Assembly (NCBI RefSeq): GCF_010725885.1
Contig: NZ_AP022600.1
Coordinates: forward strand, 3,968,001 to 4,032,000
Direction of reading: 5' to 3'
DNA length: 64,000 bases
From: Mycolicibacterium tokaiense
GTDB lineage: Bacteria; Actinomycetota; Actinomycetes; Mycobacteriales; Mycobacteriaceae
Shown: positions 1 to 14,750 of the stretch, in pieces
Numbering within the stretch: position 1 is the first letter of the stretch
Layout: each line of letters begins with the position of its first letter
Program-made: the position numbers and the translations under genes
Notes under the pieces: generated by a model
Databases searched by the model: none
The model's input: the letters and a program-made list of their open reading frames with translations, nothing else
What the model was told of the DNA's origin: nothing

Positions 1-135
1 GCGCCGGGCACCGAGCCCTGGCGTCGATTCGCCGCGCTGATCATCAACGCGTTCGCAGTGAATCCGTGTGAACCACTGCCCGTCGCGACCCCGGAACCGC
101 AGTTGCGCCGCTCCATCGCCATGCTCGCGCAGTAG
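1..135 (+). CDS. C-terminal end of a TetR-type regulator (partial)
   Basis: An open frame enters from the left edge and ends at TAG 133-135, leaving 44 residues with no N-terminus. The residues alone carry no diagnostic motif. The call rests on position: in M. tuberculosis a TetR-family gene (Rv3050c) lies just upstream of the nrdF2 block, and the flanking order here is otherwise conserved. The gene runs towards nrdF2 but is separated from it by a 132-bp region that holds nrdF2's own operators, so cotranscription is not required. Confidence 0.5.
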   Translation, partial: APGTEPWRRFAALIINAFAVNPCEPLPVATPEPQLRRSIAMLAQ

Positions 136-153
136 GGCCGATGCGGGAGGTGA

Positions 154-2819
<2,666 letters not shown>

Positions 2820-2980
2820 CGCGGGGCTCCTGACGTGAAGACGGATGCTGAGGTCTCCGCGGCATTGCGAATCCGCAGCGAGCGTGACACCGGCCCAGAC
2901 TGCTCACAACCGCGGCAAGGATATTGACAGGGGCTTGACAGCTTGAGCTCAGAACCCCGGCGCGGTTAACTGAGCTTCTT

Positions 2981-4783
2981 ATGTGGCGACGCGGCGTGCA
3001 GACGGTGGCAGTGATGGTCTCGACGCTCGCCCTCATGGCGGGGACGGTCAGCTGCTCGATGGGCCCCGACCCCGGGGACCGCTTCACGTCCTTCGCCAAT
3101 GCGCTGCAGCGCAAGGATGCCCGGGCCGCAGCTGCCGAGACCACCGATCCCGCCGCTGCCGAACCGGTCATCGAGGCGATGTTCGCGGGCATGGGACAGG
3201 CTGCTTCGGTGTCGGCCAGCCCGGTCCCGGTGGAGGGCACCGACACCGAGTTCACCGTGGACTACCGGTGGTCGTTCGGGCCGGACCGCGAATTCAGTTA
3301 CGACACCGACGGCGAGGTGACCCAGGCCGATGGCGACTGGCGGATCACCTGGTCGCCGACACTGCTGCACCGGGACCTCGAGCCGGGACTGAGTTTTCAG
3401 TTCAGCCAGGACAGCGACCTGCAGACGCCCGTGCTGGACCGGGCGGGGGTGCCGCTGCTGACCTGGCAGACCGTCGGCGTGATCACCTTGGAACGCGCCC
3501 AACTGCCGACCGCGGCCGCCCTGGCGCCGGTGTTGGCGCCGTTCGAGCCGGGTGTGACCCCGGAGTCGATCACCGCGTTGTTCAACGGCAACACCGATGA
3601 CCGGGTGACGGTGATGAAGCTGCGCGAACCGGACCTGGCCCAGGTGGCGCCGGTCCTGGCCACCATGCCCGGTGTGACCGTCACGCAGCAGGGTGAACTG
3701 CTCACCGCCGACCGGGCGCTGTCGTCGCCGGCGCTGGCCGGTCTCGACGAATACTGGCTCGATCGGGTGACGGCCGACTCAGGATGGTCGGTGTCGCTGG
3801 TCGACGCGGCGGGGGCCCCGGCGCAGCGGCTGCAGGCCACGCCGCCGAAGGCGACCGAACCCATCCGCACCACCCTGGACGTGCGGCTGCAACTGCTGGC
3901 GCAGCGGGCCGTGACGCTGGACCCGCGGCCGGCCATCGTGGTGGCGCTGTCGGCCGCCACGGGCGGCATTCTTGCCGCCGCCCAGAATCCAGCTGCCGAC
4001 AGCCAAGGGCCGCTTGCCTTTTCCGGCCTCTACCCGCCCGGCTCGACGTTCAAGACCATCACCTCGGCGGCGGCGCTAAACGCCTCGCTGGTGACACCGG
4101 AGACCCCGGTGGCCTGCCCCGGCGTGCTCACCATCGACAACCGCACCATCCCCAACGACGACGACTTCGACCTCGGGACGGTGCCATTCGCCACCGCCTT
4201 CGCGCGATCCTGCAACACCACCATGGGGCAGCTGGCCGACGAACTGCCCGACGATGCCCTGACGACCATGGCCCGTAAGTTCGGGATCGGCGTGGACTAT
4301 GTCATCCCCGGCCTGACCACCGTGACCGGGAAGGTACCCGTGGCCGAGACCCCGGCGCAGCGCGTCGAGAACGGAATCGGTCAGGGCACCGTCACCGTCA
4401 GCCCGTTCGGCCTCGCGGTCGCCGAGGCGAGTCTGGCCCGTGGTGAAACCGCGGTGCCCACCTTGATCGACGGTGAGACCACCGACGTGGACACCGCGTC
4501 GGTTCCCTTGCCGCCCACTGTGACCGGCGCGCTGCGGGCAATGATGCGCCAGACCGTCACCGAGGGCACCGCCACCGCCCTGCAGGACATCCCCGAACTG
4601 GGCGGCAAGACGGGCACCGCCGAGTTCGGGGACCCGGCCCAGTTCGGGGGAGTGTCCCCTGCACACGGTTGGTTCGCGGGCATCGCCGGTGACATCGCGT
4701 TCGCGACGTTGGTGGTGGACGCCGGTTCATCGGCGCCCGCGCTCACCGTCACCGGCGACTTCCTGCGCGGGGCAGCCGGCTAG
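2981..4783 (+). CDS. Penicillin-binding lipoprotein (class B-like transpeptidase)
   Basis: This 600-residue protein has an N-terminal hydrophobic signal with a candidate lipidation Cys25 (TVSC, an atypical lipobox), an NTF2-like MecA_N-type region to about residue 150, and a C-terminal penicillin-binding transpeptidase domain. All three active-site motifs are intact: STFK with nucleophile S355, SCN at 410-412, and KTGT at 543-546. It should cross-link peptidoglycan on the outer face of the membrane. The architecture matches M. tuberculosis PBP-lipo (Rv2864c), which is encoded elsewhere, so this may be an additional paralogue. ATG 2981 directly follows a TTAACT element, giving a very short leader. 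Confidence 0.9.
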   Translation: MWRRGVQTVAVMVSTLALMAGTVSCSMGPDPGDRFTSFANALQRKDARAAAAETTDPAAAEPVIEAMFAGMGQAASVSASPVPVEGTDTEFTVDYRWSFGPDREFSYDTDGEVTQADGDWRITWSPTLLHRDLEPGLSFQFSQDSDLQTPVLDRAGVPLLTWQTVGVITLERAQLPTAAALAPVLAPFEPGVTPESITALFNGNTDDRVTVMKLREPDLAQVAPVLATMPGVTVTQQGELLTADRALSSPALAGLDEYWLDRVTADSGWSVSLVDAAGAPAQRLQATPPKATEPIRTTLDVRLQLLAQRAVTLDPRPAIVVALSAATGGILAAAQNPAADSQGPLAFSGLYPPGSTFKTITSAAALNASLVTPETPVACPGVLTIDNRTIPNDDDFDLGTVPFATAFARSCNTTMGQLADELPDDALTTMARKFGIGVDYVIPGLTTVTGKVPVAETPAQRVENGIGQGTVTVSPFGLAVAEASLARGETAVPTLIDGETTDVDTASVPLPPTVTGALRAMMRQTVTEGTATALQDIPELGGKTGTAEFGDPAQFGGVSPAHGWFAGIAGDIAFATLVVDAGSSAPALTVTGDFLRGAAG

Positions 4784-5826
4784 ATCGTCGAGGTGTCGAT
4801 GACGAAGCGGTAGCGCACGTCGCTGGCCAGCACCCGCTCGTAGGCCTCGTTGATGTAGGACGCCTCGATGACCTCGATCTCGGGGGTCACATCGTGTTCG
4901 GCGCAGAAGTCCAGCATCTCCTGGGTCTCCGGGATGCCGCCGATCATCGACCCGGACAGGCTGCGCCGGCCACCGGCCAGCGGGAAGAACGGAACTTCCA
5001 GCGGCTGCTCGGGGGCGCCGAGTTCCACCAGGGTGCCGTCGATCTTGAGCAGGTTGATGTAGAGGCCCAGATCCAGGTTGGCCGACACCGTGTTCAGGAT
5101 GACGTCGAACTTGCCGGCGAGCTTCTTGAAGGTGTCGCGATCGCTGGTGGCGTAGTACTCGCTGGCGCCGAGGCGCAGACCGTCTTCCATCTTCTTCAGC
5201 GACTGGCTCAGCACGGTCACCTCGGCGCCGAGGGCGGCGGCGAGCTTGACGCCCATGTGGCCGAGGCCGCCGAGGCCGATGATTGCGACCTTGCTGCCGG
5301 GTCCGACGTTCCAGTGCCGCAGCGGCGACCACAGGGTGACGCCGGCGCACAGCAGGGGAGCGGCCTTGTCCAGCGGCAGCGAGTCGGGGATGCGCAACAC
5401 GAACTTCTCGTTGGTGACGATGGCCTGGCTGTAGCCACCCTGGGTGGGCGTGCCGTCCTTGTCGGTGGCGTTGTAGGTGCCGATCATGCCGCCGCCGGTG
5501 CAGTACTGCTCCTTGCCCGCAGCGCAGTTCTCACAGTTCTGGCACGAATTCACCATGCAGCCGACGCCCACGTGGTCGCCCACCTTGAACGCGGTGACCT
5601 CGGAGCCCACCTCGGTGACCACGCCGGCGATCTCGTGGCCGGGGACCACCGGGTAGTTGGGCTGGCCCCATTCGGCTTTCACGGTGTGGATGTCGCTGTG
5701 GCAGATGCCGGCGAACTTGATGTCGAACGCGACATCGTGCGGGCCGACATCGCGGCGCTCGATGGTGGTCTTGGTGAGCGGGTCGGTGGCCGAGGTGGCG
5801 GCGTACGCGGAAACAGTGGTGGTCAT
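4780..5826 (-). CDS. adhC: NADP-dependent zinc alcohol dehydrogenase AdhC
   Basis: This 348-residue medium-chain dehydrogenase/reductase belongs to the CAD/YahK group. Catalytic zinc ligands appear in the GICHSDIHT and GHEIAG segments, and the structural zinc site as four cysteines in CQNCENC...QYC. The Rossmann motif [11 protein letters not shown] binds the nucleotide. Expected activity is NADPH-linked interconversion of aldehydes and primary alcohols. Length equals M. tuberculosis AdhC (346), and the adhC-fecB order is conserved. GAGG lies 9 bp before the ATG. Its stop overlaps the convergent penicillin-binding gene by 4 bp (CTAG). Confidence 0.95.
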   Translation of the reverse strand: MTTTVSAYAATSATDPLTKTTIERRDVGPHDVAFDIKFAGICHSDIHTVKAEWGQPNYPVVPGHEIAGVVTEVGSEVTAFKVGDHVGVGCMVNSCQNCENCAAGKEQYCTGGGMIGTYNATDKDGTPTQGGYSQAIVTNEKFVLRIPDSLPLDKAAPLLCAGVTLWSPLRHWNVGPGSKVAIIGLGGLGHMGVKLAAALGAEVTVLSQSLKKMEDGLRLGASEYYATSDRDTFKKLAGKFDVILNTVSANLDLGLYINLLKIDGTLVELGAPEQPLEVPFFPLAGGRRSLSGSMIGGIPETQEMLDFCAEHDVTPEIEVIEASYINEAYERVLASDVRYRFVIDTSTI

Positions 5827-5971
5827 GGAATCAACCTCTTACCTCGAGTGCAGATGTGCGTATTCGGACATCAGTCGGCCAGCGGCGCTGCGGCCGTCCG
5901 ATGGGTGGCAACGGGGACCGGTGGGGGAATAGTCCCGCTACGCGCCTTGTGTCAGTTTATTGCTCAAGGAC

Positions 5972-5994
5972 GATCAACTGTCCCTCAGTTGATC
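5972..5994 (-). terminator. Hairpin straddling the fecB stop codon
   Basis: GATCAACTG (5972-5980) and CAGTTGATC (5986-5994) form a perfect 9-bp stem around a 5-base loop. The fecB stop (TGA, plus positions 5985-5987) sits at the loop/stem junction. No U-tract follows on the minus strand, so this is either a U-less mycobacterial-type terminator or an RNA-stability or protein-binding element. The adhC promoter must lie between here and 5826. Confidence 0.55.
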
Positions 5995-7052
5995 GGAGCG
6001 TTCACCACACGCAGGTCGTCGACGATGCCCCGGGCGGCGATCAGACCGTCCCCGGCCTGCCAGATCTCGTTGTTCACGACGTAGACGCGGTGGTCACGGG
6101 CCGCGGACAGGGCGCGCCAGGAGTCGCCGGAGAAAAATCCGGCGGCGCGGTCCCGGGCGGCGGGAGAGGCGAACGACACAAAAATCAGGTCGGCATCGGC
6201 GGCCGCCAGATCGTCGTCGGAACCGAGCTCGATGTAAGGACTGTCGGTGAAACGCTGCGTGGCGGGCCGGTCCACCCCGACGGCGGCGAGCACACTGGCG
6301 GGGAAATTGGCCGCACCGAAGATCCGCACGCCGGTGTCGGTCAGCTGGACCACCGAGGCCTGGAAGTGCTGGGCGTCGTTGTCGCGGCCGGCCTGGGCAG
6401 CCTGGTCGGCAAATCGGCCGAGCAACTCGTCGGCGGCCTGCCTCCGGCCGGTGGCGGCGCCCACGGCGCGCACGGTGTCCTGCCAGCGGTCCGCGGAGTC
6501 CGCCATGAGCACCGTCGGCGCGATCGCGAAATAGTCGCCTGAGGGCTGCGGCGCCTGCCCGCCGAGGATCAGATCGGGCCCGGCGGCCGCGATCGCGGCC
6601 AGGTCCGGCGCGCTGCGGGTCCCCACGCCGGGCAGATCGTGGATCGCCGTGCCCAGGTAGGCCGGCTGCTGGTCGCTGCCGTCAGGCAGGGCCGCTGCCA
6701 CCACCCGGGCCTGCAGACCGAGCGCGCACAGTGCGTCGAGTTGGGCGCCGGACAGGGCCACGATCCGCTGGGGATCGGCGGGGACCTCGATGTCGCCGCG
6801 TTCGGTACCGCTGTTGACCGTTCTGGTGGGTGGGCCGGGATCGACCGGAGCGGGTTCGCCGGGACAGGAGTCGTCGGGGCGCCGTAGGTTGCCCAGCACC
6901 CCGGCGTCGGCCACCTCGGTGGTGCTGGTGATCACGCTGCGGCTCGGTGGGACATCGGTCATGCCCTGGGGATCGGCGCATCCGGCGACGAGGGTCACCG
7001 CAAGAGCGGAAACTGCAGCTACGGCGCAGGGATATCGGCGGCTGAACTGCAC
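5985..7052 (-). CDS. fecB: Periplasmic iron-siderophore binding lipoprotein FecB
   Basis: This 355-residue substrate-binding protein has a signal peptide ending in a canonical lipobox (LVAGC, Cys25). A Peripla_BP_2 helical-backbone domain follows from about residue 80, with the family segments DPQRIVALSGAQLDALCALG and APDLAAIAAAGPDLILGG. It would capture ferric siderophore or haem outside the membrane and pass it to an importer; no permease gene is adjacent. The GTG start at 7050-7052 follows a TAGCAT element by 6 bp, indicating a leaderless mRNA. Gene order adhC-fecB-ctaD matches M. tuberculosis. Confidence 0.93.
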   Translation of the reverse strand: MQFSRRYPCAVAAVSALAVTLVAGCADPQGMTDVPPSRSVITSTTEVADAGVLGNLRRPDDSCPGEPAPVDPGPPTRTVNSGTERGDIEVPADPQRIVALSGAQLDALCALGLQARVVAAALPDGSDQQPAYLGTAIHDLPGVGTRSAPDLAAIAAAGPDLILGGQAPQPSGDYFAIAPTVLMADSADRWQDTVRAVGAATGRRQAADELLGRFADQAAQAGRDNDAQHFQASVVQLTDTGVRIFGAANFPASVLAAVGVDRPATQRFTDSPYIELGSDDDLAAADADLIFVSFASPAARDRAAGFFSGDSWRALSAARDHRVYVVNNEIWQAGDGLIAARGIVDDLRVVNAPIN

Positions 7053-7058
7053 GGCCCG

Positions 7059-7064
7059 ATGCTA
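7059..7064 (-). promoter_or_regulatory. -10 element of fecB (leaderless)
   Basis: TAGCAT on the minus strand lies 6 bp upstream of the fecB GTG. This TANNNT-N6-start spacing places transcription initiation at the first base of the start codon. Confidence 0.6.
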
Positions 7065-7065
7065 G

Positions 7066-8940
<1,875 letters not shown>

Positions 8941-8970
8941 TACCAGCGCCTGATCCCATCAGGCATGTAA

Positions 8971-10206
<1,236 letters not shown>

Positions 10207-10295
10207 CAGGTGATTGCTGGCGGGGTCGGGTGAGGTGCTCGGCCGGGCAGTACTGCGCTGTGGCGCTTATCTATTCATCTGCGTCTGCGCAGGTC

Positions 10296-10301
10296 TATAG
10301 T
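10296..10301 (+). promoter_or_regulatory. -10 element of the cyclic-di-GMP gene (leaderless)
   Basis: TATAGT lies 8 bp before ATG 10310, so transcription should start at or within two bases of the ATG. No Shine-Dalgarno sequence is present. Confidence 0.6.
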
Positions 10302-10309
10302 TGTTTGCC

Positions 10310-12415
10310 ATGGGCATTGACGCGACCGTAAGCGAAGTGTCCGACAATCCCGACATCCCCGTGGATCTCGTACGAACATTGCTGGGAGTGTTGCGCGCCC
10401 GGCTCGGGCTCGATACGGCCTGGCTGGCCTCGTTCCGCGACGGTATGCAGGTCTTCGAAGTGATCGACGGTGACGCCGACGCGATCGGGTTGACGCCGGG
10501 CGCCCGTTCCTCGTTGGCCGGGTCCTATTGCGTCCGCGTGGTCGACGGCCGATTGCCGTCGGTCATTCCGGACACCGCAGCCAACAGGACCACATCAGCG
10601 CTGCCCGTCACCCAGGAGATGAGTCTGGGTGCATATGTGGGTGTCCCGGTCCTCGGTGCGGACGGGGTGGCGGTGGGTTCGCTGTGCGCGGCCACCACAA
10701 CCGCCCGGCCCGAGCTGGCCGACGTCGACCTGCGGATCGTGACACATATCGCGGACTTGATCGGCGCGCTGATCGAATCGCCGGCGCGCGGATCGGACTC
10801 CTCGGCTCAGCAGCGCAGTGCGATACGCGCGGTGGTCACCGAGCGTGACTTCGACGTCGTATTCCAAACCGTTCACGACGTGGCCACCGGCAAGGTGATG
10901 GGTGTGGAGGCGTTGGCCAGATTCCCATGTGAGCCGTTCCGGCCGGACGCGTTCTTCGCGCAGGCCGCAACGATGGGGCTCGGCATCGAACTGGAGACCG
11001 CCATCGTCGCCCGGGTGCTGGGCCTGGTGCCGGAATTGCCCGACGACATCTTCGTCGCAGTGAACATCTCCCCGGCAGCGTTGTTGGCGGCGCCGTGGAC
11101 GCAACTGCTGGGCAACGTCGATCCGTCCCGCATCGTCTTGGAAATCACCGAGCACGACGCGGTGCAGGACTACGGCGCCCTCGATGAGGTGCTGGATATC
11201 TGCCGGGCACAAGGCATGCGGGTGGCGGTGGACGACGTCGGTGCCGGCTTCTCGTCCTTCACCCACGTTCTGGAACTCGTCCCGGATTTCGTCAAGATCG
11301 ACCATTCGATCACCCGCAATATCCACAGTGACGATGCGCGGCGTCGGCTCGCGCAGGCCATCGCCGAATTCGCCGGTCAGATCGGCGCGGTGGTGATTGC
11401 CGAAGGGGTGGAGACCCAGCCGGAGTTGGATGCCGTCGGTGCTGCGGGCATCGACCTGGCCCAGGGTTATCACCTGAGTCGGCCGCAGCCGTATCAGCAC
11501 GGTTTCGCCGCCGCCGGTGCCACCGCGGCGATCACAGATGCCCTGCCCAGCACCGTCGATCTCCTGGGTGAGCGCAGGTTCGAGCTGGCCTTGGCCCATT
11601 CCCCCATCGGAATGGCAGTCGTGGGTCTGGACGGAACCTTCGTGCGTACCAACCGAGCGCTGCGGAACATGTTGGGGTATGGACGACGAGCTCTGGCCCA
11701 GTTGACCTTTCAGCAGATCACCCATCCCGATGACCTGGACTCCGATCTGATGCTGGTGGCGGATTGCCTTGCCGGGCGCCGGCGTTCCTACCGCATGGAC
11801 AAGCGGTACATTGCCGCCGACGGGCGCACGGTGTGGTGCACCCTGACCGCCGTGTTGGTTCGGGGGCCGCACGACCGGCCGCACTGCTTCGTGTCTCAGA
11901 TCGTCGACATCACCGCCGACCGGCTCCGCGAGGCGGACCTGGCCCGGCGCGCCTCCACAGACCCTTTGACCGAGATCGCCAACCGGACGGCAGCGTGGGG
12001 TCGGCTGGAAGAACTCGCCTCCGAGGGCAGCGGTTACGGGGTCTTGTTCGCCGATATCGAGGGGTTCAAGTCGGTGAACGACGCGCGCGGCCACCTTGCC
12101 GGTGATCAGCTGCTGATCGCCGTGGCCGAGCGCATCGCCGCGTCCATCGGCCCCGACGATCTGGTGGCGCGCTGGGGCGGCGACGAATTCGTGGTGATCA
12201 CCCGTACTGTCGACACCGATGAGCTGAGCGAGCTGGCGCGCGGGATCGCCGAACGCACCGGTTCGACGCCGGTGGTCCTGGCGGACGGCAGTGCGGTGTC
12301 GGCGACACTCACAATCGGGATCACCGCGCACCGCCCCGGGGATCGTCGCACCATCGACGGTGTCATCGACCGGGCGGACCGCGACATGTACCGGCGACGT
12401 CGCTGGCGTGGCTGA
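10310..12415 (+). CDS. GAF-EAL-PAS-GGDEF cyclic-di-GMP turnover protein
   Basis: This 701-residue cytosolic protein has four domains: GAF (about 15-160), EAL (about 165-400), PAS with a PAC-like tail (about 420-540) and GGDEF (about 550-700). The EAL domain keeps the residues needed for hydrolysis: EALARF, VNISP, EITEHD, VDDVGAG, KIDHS, IAEGVET and AQGYH. The cyclase motif RWGGDEF is intact, but the I-site position expected to be RxxD reads GPDD, so product inhibition at that site is probably lost. Both activities are plausible. The order differs from the GAF-GGDEF-EAL arrangement known for M. tuberculosis Rv1354c. It has its own promoter. Confidence 0.9.
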   Translation: MGIDATVSEVSDNPDIPVDLVRTLLGVLRARLGLDTAWLASFRDGMQVFEVIDGDADAIGLTPGARSSLAGSYCVRVVDGRLPSVIPDTAANRTTSALPVTQEMSLGAYVGVPVLGADGVAVGSLCAATTTARPELADVDLRIVTHIADLIGALIESPARGSDSSAQQRSAIRAVVTERDFDVVFQTVHDVATGKVMGVEALARFPCEPFRPDAFFAQAATMGLGIELETAIVARVLGLVPELPDDIFVAVNISPAALLAAPWTQLLGNVDPSRIVLEITEHDAVQDYGALDEVLDICRAQGMRVAVDDVGAGFSSFTHVLELVPDFVKIDHSITRNIHSDDARRRLAQAIAEFAGQIGAVVIAEGVETQPELDAVGAAGIDLAQGYHLSRPQPYQHGFAAAGATAAITDALPSTVDLLGERRFELALAHSPIGMAVVGLDGTFVRTNRALRNMLGYGRRALAQLTFQQITHPDDLDSDLMLVADCLAGRRRSYRMDKRYIAADGRTVWCTLTAVLVRGPHDRPHCFVSQIVDITADRLREADLARRASTDPLTEIANRTAAWGRLEELASEGSGYGVLFADIEGFKSVNDARGHLAGDQLLIAVAERIAASIGPDDLVARWGGDEFVVITRTVDTDELSELARGIAERTGSTPVVLADGSAVSATLTIGITAHRPGDRRTIDGVIDRADRDMYRRRRWRG

Positions 12416-12421
12416 CCCCGG

Positions 12422-13879
12422 TCACACGACGACGGCCGCGCCCGCCTCGGCGACGCCGACGCCGGTTACCGAATGCCATGCGCGGACCAGCAATTCGACG
12501 GCGTCGGCCAGCTGATCCTCGGGCAGGGCGTACGGTACCCGGACGAATCTCTCGAGGGTGCCGTCCACCCCGAACCGCGGCCCGGCCGGCAGGTCGAGTC
12601 CGAGTCGGGACGCCGAGGCCGACAGTGCGGTGCTCATCGGCGCGGGCAGTCGCACCCACAGTGACATGCCGCCGACCCCGCGGCCGGGTTGCCAGTCGGG
12701 GAGTCGGCGGGAGAGCAGGTCGACCAGAAAGGCGCGCCGCTCCCGCAGGATCTCCCGTCGCTCGGCCAGCACATCGTCGAAATCGGTGAGAAGTGTTGCC
12801 GCCACCAGCTGTTCGAGCACGGCGGTGCCGAGGTCCAGCGACGGTCGCAGTGCCGCGAGGGTGGCGATGACGCCGGGTTCGGCGCGGATCCAGCCGATGC
12901 GCAGACCGCCCCAGAACGATTTCGACATCGACCCGATGGTCATCACCAGATCACGGCGGCCGGTCATCTCGGCAGCCAGCGGCGGCGGTGAGGGTTGGTC
13001 CACCCACATGTCCAGGATGGTCTCGTCGATGACGGTGCGGGTGCGGGTCTCGGCGATGATCTGTGCCAGGCGGGTGCGTTCGGCGGGACCCATCGTGAAA
13101 CCCGTCGGATTGTGGTTGTCGGGGATTACGTATGCCAGATTGGGGGCCAGTTGCCGGACCGCGGCATGCAGGGCGTCCAGTTCCCACCCGGTGTCGGTCA
13201 TGGCCACGGGTACCGCTCGTGCACCGGCGGCGGTGATGGCCGACAGGGCGCCGTGATACGTCGGCTGTTCCACCAGCACACGATCGCCGGGCTGGGTATA
13301 GGCAGCCAGGATGAGACTGATGGCGTGCTGCGCCCCGCTGGTGATCAGGATCTGTTCTGGCTCGGTGGGAAGTCCACGAGCACAGTATCTTTCGGCGACC
13401 GCACGGCGCAGCGCGTCGACTCCCACCAGTTCGTGCCCCGGTGATGCCAGGTACGGCGCCACCTGGCCGGTCGCCTCGGCGAAGGCCTGGAGCACGGCTG
13501 CCGGCGGAGCGGGCAGCGCTGCGGCGGCCAGGCTGACCGTCGCAGGGGAGGCGCTGGTCTGGACGGCGGGCAGCGTCGGCAACGCGGTGATGCTGCGGGC
13601 GCCGCGGCGGGCGTGCAGATACCCGTCCTCGCCGAGTTGTGCATAGGCGGCGGTGACCGTGGTCCGGGAGACCCGCAGGGCGTCGGCCAGCGCGCGCTCG
13701 CTGGGGATGCGCGCCCCGACCGGGACACGGCCGTCGACGATCAACAGTCGAATGGCATCGGCGAGCCCCTGGTAGGCGGGCCCGGCCCGGTTCGCGGTGC
13801 GCCAGTTCCCGAGCTCGCGGGCCAGTAGGTCCACATCAAGGGCGCGGTGGGCCATGGTGGCGGCCATATCCAGAGTCAT
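12422..13879 (-). CDS. MocR/YczR-type PLP-dependent transcriptional regulator
   Basis: This 485-residue protein fuses a GntR-type winged helix (about 20-85, PVGARIPSERALADALRVSR) to a fold-type I aminotransferase domain. The PLP-binding lysine lies in SMSKSFWGG and the cofactor-binding NPTGF motif is present. Such proteins sense PLP or an amino compound rather than catalyse. The pairing with a divergent yczE membrane gene is the hallmark of the YczR subgroup. ATG 13879 is chosen because a CATACT element lies 7 bp upstream (leaderless); ATG 13867 and 13855 are alternatives. Confidence 0.88.
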   Translation of the reverse strand: MTLDMAATMAHRALDVDLLARELGNWRTANRAGPAYQGLADAIRLLIVDGRVPVGARIPSERALADALRVSRTTVTAAYAQLGEDGYLHARRGARSITALPTLPAVQTSASPATVSLAAAALPAPPAAVLQAFAEATGQVAPYLASPGHELVGVDALRRAVAERYCARGLPTEPEQILITSGAQHAISLILAAYTQPGDRVLVEQPTYHGALSAITAAGARAVPVAMTDTGWELDALHAAVRQLAPNLAYVIPDNHNPTGFTMGPAERTRLAQIIAETRTRTVIDETILDMWVDQPSPPPLAAEMTGRRDLVMTIGSMSKSFWGGLRIGWIRAEPGVIATLAALRPSLDLGTAVLEQLVAATLLTDFDDVLAERREILRERRAFLVDLLSRRLPDWQPGRGVGGMSLWVRLPAPMSTALSASASRLGLDLPAGPRFGVDGTLERFVRVPYALPEDQLADAVELLVRAWHSVTGVGVAEAGAAVVV

Positions 13880-13882
13880 TAG

Positions 13883-13904
13883 AGCCAGTATGCGCCAACT
13901 GGCT
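13883..13904. promoter_or_regulatory. Palindromic operator between yczR-like and yczE-like genes
   Basis: AGCCAGT (13883-13889) and ACTGGCT (13898-13904) form a perfect 7-bp inverted repeat with an 8-bp spacer. It overlaps the putative -10 (minus-strand CATACT, plus 13887-13892) of the regulator gene, so binding there would autorepress. The position between divergent genes makes it the best candidate binding site for the MocR protein. Confidence 0.6.
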
Positions 13905-13941
13905 ATTGATGAGCAAGCCACTTGATCGCCACGATGGCCAC

Positions 13942-14115
13942 ATGAAACAGAACTGGACTGCACAACTCTCGGCGGCGTGGAAACGGGCGAGCATCGCCGT
14001 GACCCGTCCGAGCCGCTACGTGGCATCGTGGGACCGGTGGGACGTGGACAGCGGCACCCGGCGCGAACTCAACGATCTGGACGCCATCTGGGCGCGTTTC
14101 CAAGATCACCGGTGA
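13942..14115 (+). CDS. Small hypothetical protein upstream of yczE
   Basis: This 57-residue reading frame is rich in tryptophan and charge and has no membrane segment; I do not recognise its family. Its TGA (14113-14115) overlaps the yczE GTG as GTGA, the same coupling seen throughout this window. That is the main reason to believe it is translated. ATG 13909 would add 11 residues and lies just outside the palindrome. It may be a coupling leader for yczE rather than an independent protein. Confidence 0.5.
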   Translation: MKQNWTAQLSAAWKRASIAVTRPSRYVASWDRWDVDSGTRRELNDLDAIWARFQDHR

Positions 14116-14750
14116 GGATTCCGGCGCGACGGCTGGTGGTCCTGTTCGTCGGCCTGTTCGGGTACGGCTTCTCCATGGCTCTGATGGTGCGGGCGGGTCT
14201 CGGACTGGCCCCGTGGGCTGTTCTGGACCAGGGCGTGGCGGTGCGCACCGGCATCAGCATCGGTCTGGCCTCGGCGCTGGTGGGTGTCGCGGTACTGCTG
14301 GCCTGGATTCCGCTGCGCACCCGCCCCGGCGTCGGCACGGTACTCAACGTGTTCGTGGTGGGCGCCAGCATCGACGCCACGTTGGCGGTGGTCCCCGAGA
14401 TCGAGTCGATGCCGGCGCGGGTGGCGGTGATGCTGGCCGCGGTGGTGCTCAATGCCGTCAGCACCGTGCTCTACATCGGGGTGGCGATGGGCCCCGGCCC
14501 GCGTGATGGGTTGATGACCGGCTTGGTGGCCCGCAGCGGACGGTCAGTGCGGTTGGTGCGCACCGCGATCGAGGGATGTGTGCTGACCGCCGGGTGGTTG
14601 CTCGGCGGCACAGTCGGTGCCGGCACCGTGGTCTACGCGCTGGGCATCGGCCCGCTGGTGCAACTGATCCTGCGGTTCGCGCCCGCCCGGGCGCTCGGCG
14701 CGTTCGGTGCCGAGAAGCCCATGACTACCATGAGCGAGTGCCCGAAGTAG
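14112..14750 (+). CDS. yczE: YczE/YitT-type integral membrane protein
   Basis: This 212-residue protein has about five hydrophobic helices. The N-terminal GYGFSMALMVRAGLGLAPW and the GPRDGLMTGL segment are typical of the YczE/YyaS family, whose transport function is unknown. It starts with GTG 14112 overlapping the preceding small frame and ends inside the start region of the ABC gene, so all three are translationally coupled. It is probably the regulatory target of the divergent MocR protein. Confidence 0.82.
   Translation: MRIPARRLVVLFVGLFGYGFSMALMVRAGLGLAPWAVLDQGVAVRTGISIGLASALVGVAVLLAWIPLRTRPGVGTVLNVFVVGASIDATLAVVPEIESMPARVAVMLAAVVLNAVSTVLYIGVAMGPGPRDGLMTGLVARSGRSVRLVRTAIEGCVLTAGWLLGGTVGAGTVVYALGIGPLVQLILRFAPARALGAFGAEKPMTTMSECPK

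Noticed and set aside
10595..12331. 578-codon antisense frame across the cyclic-di-GMP gene
   Set aside because: No recognisable motif; the sense protein has four identifiable domains.
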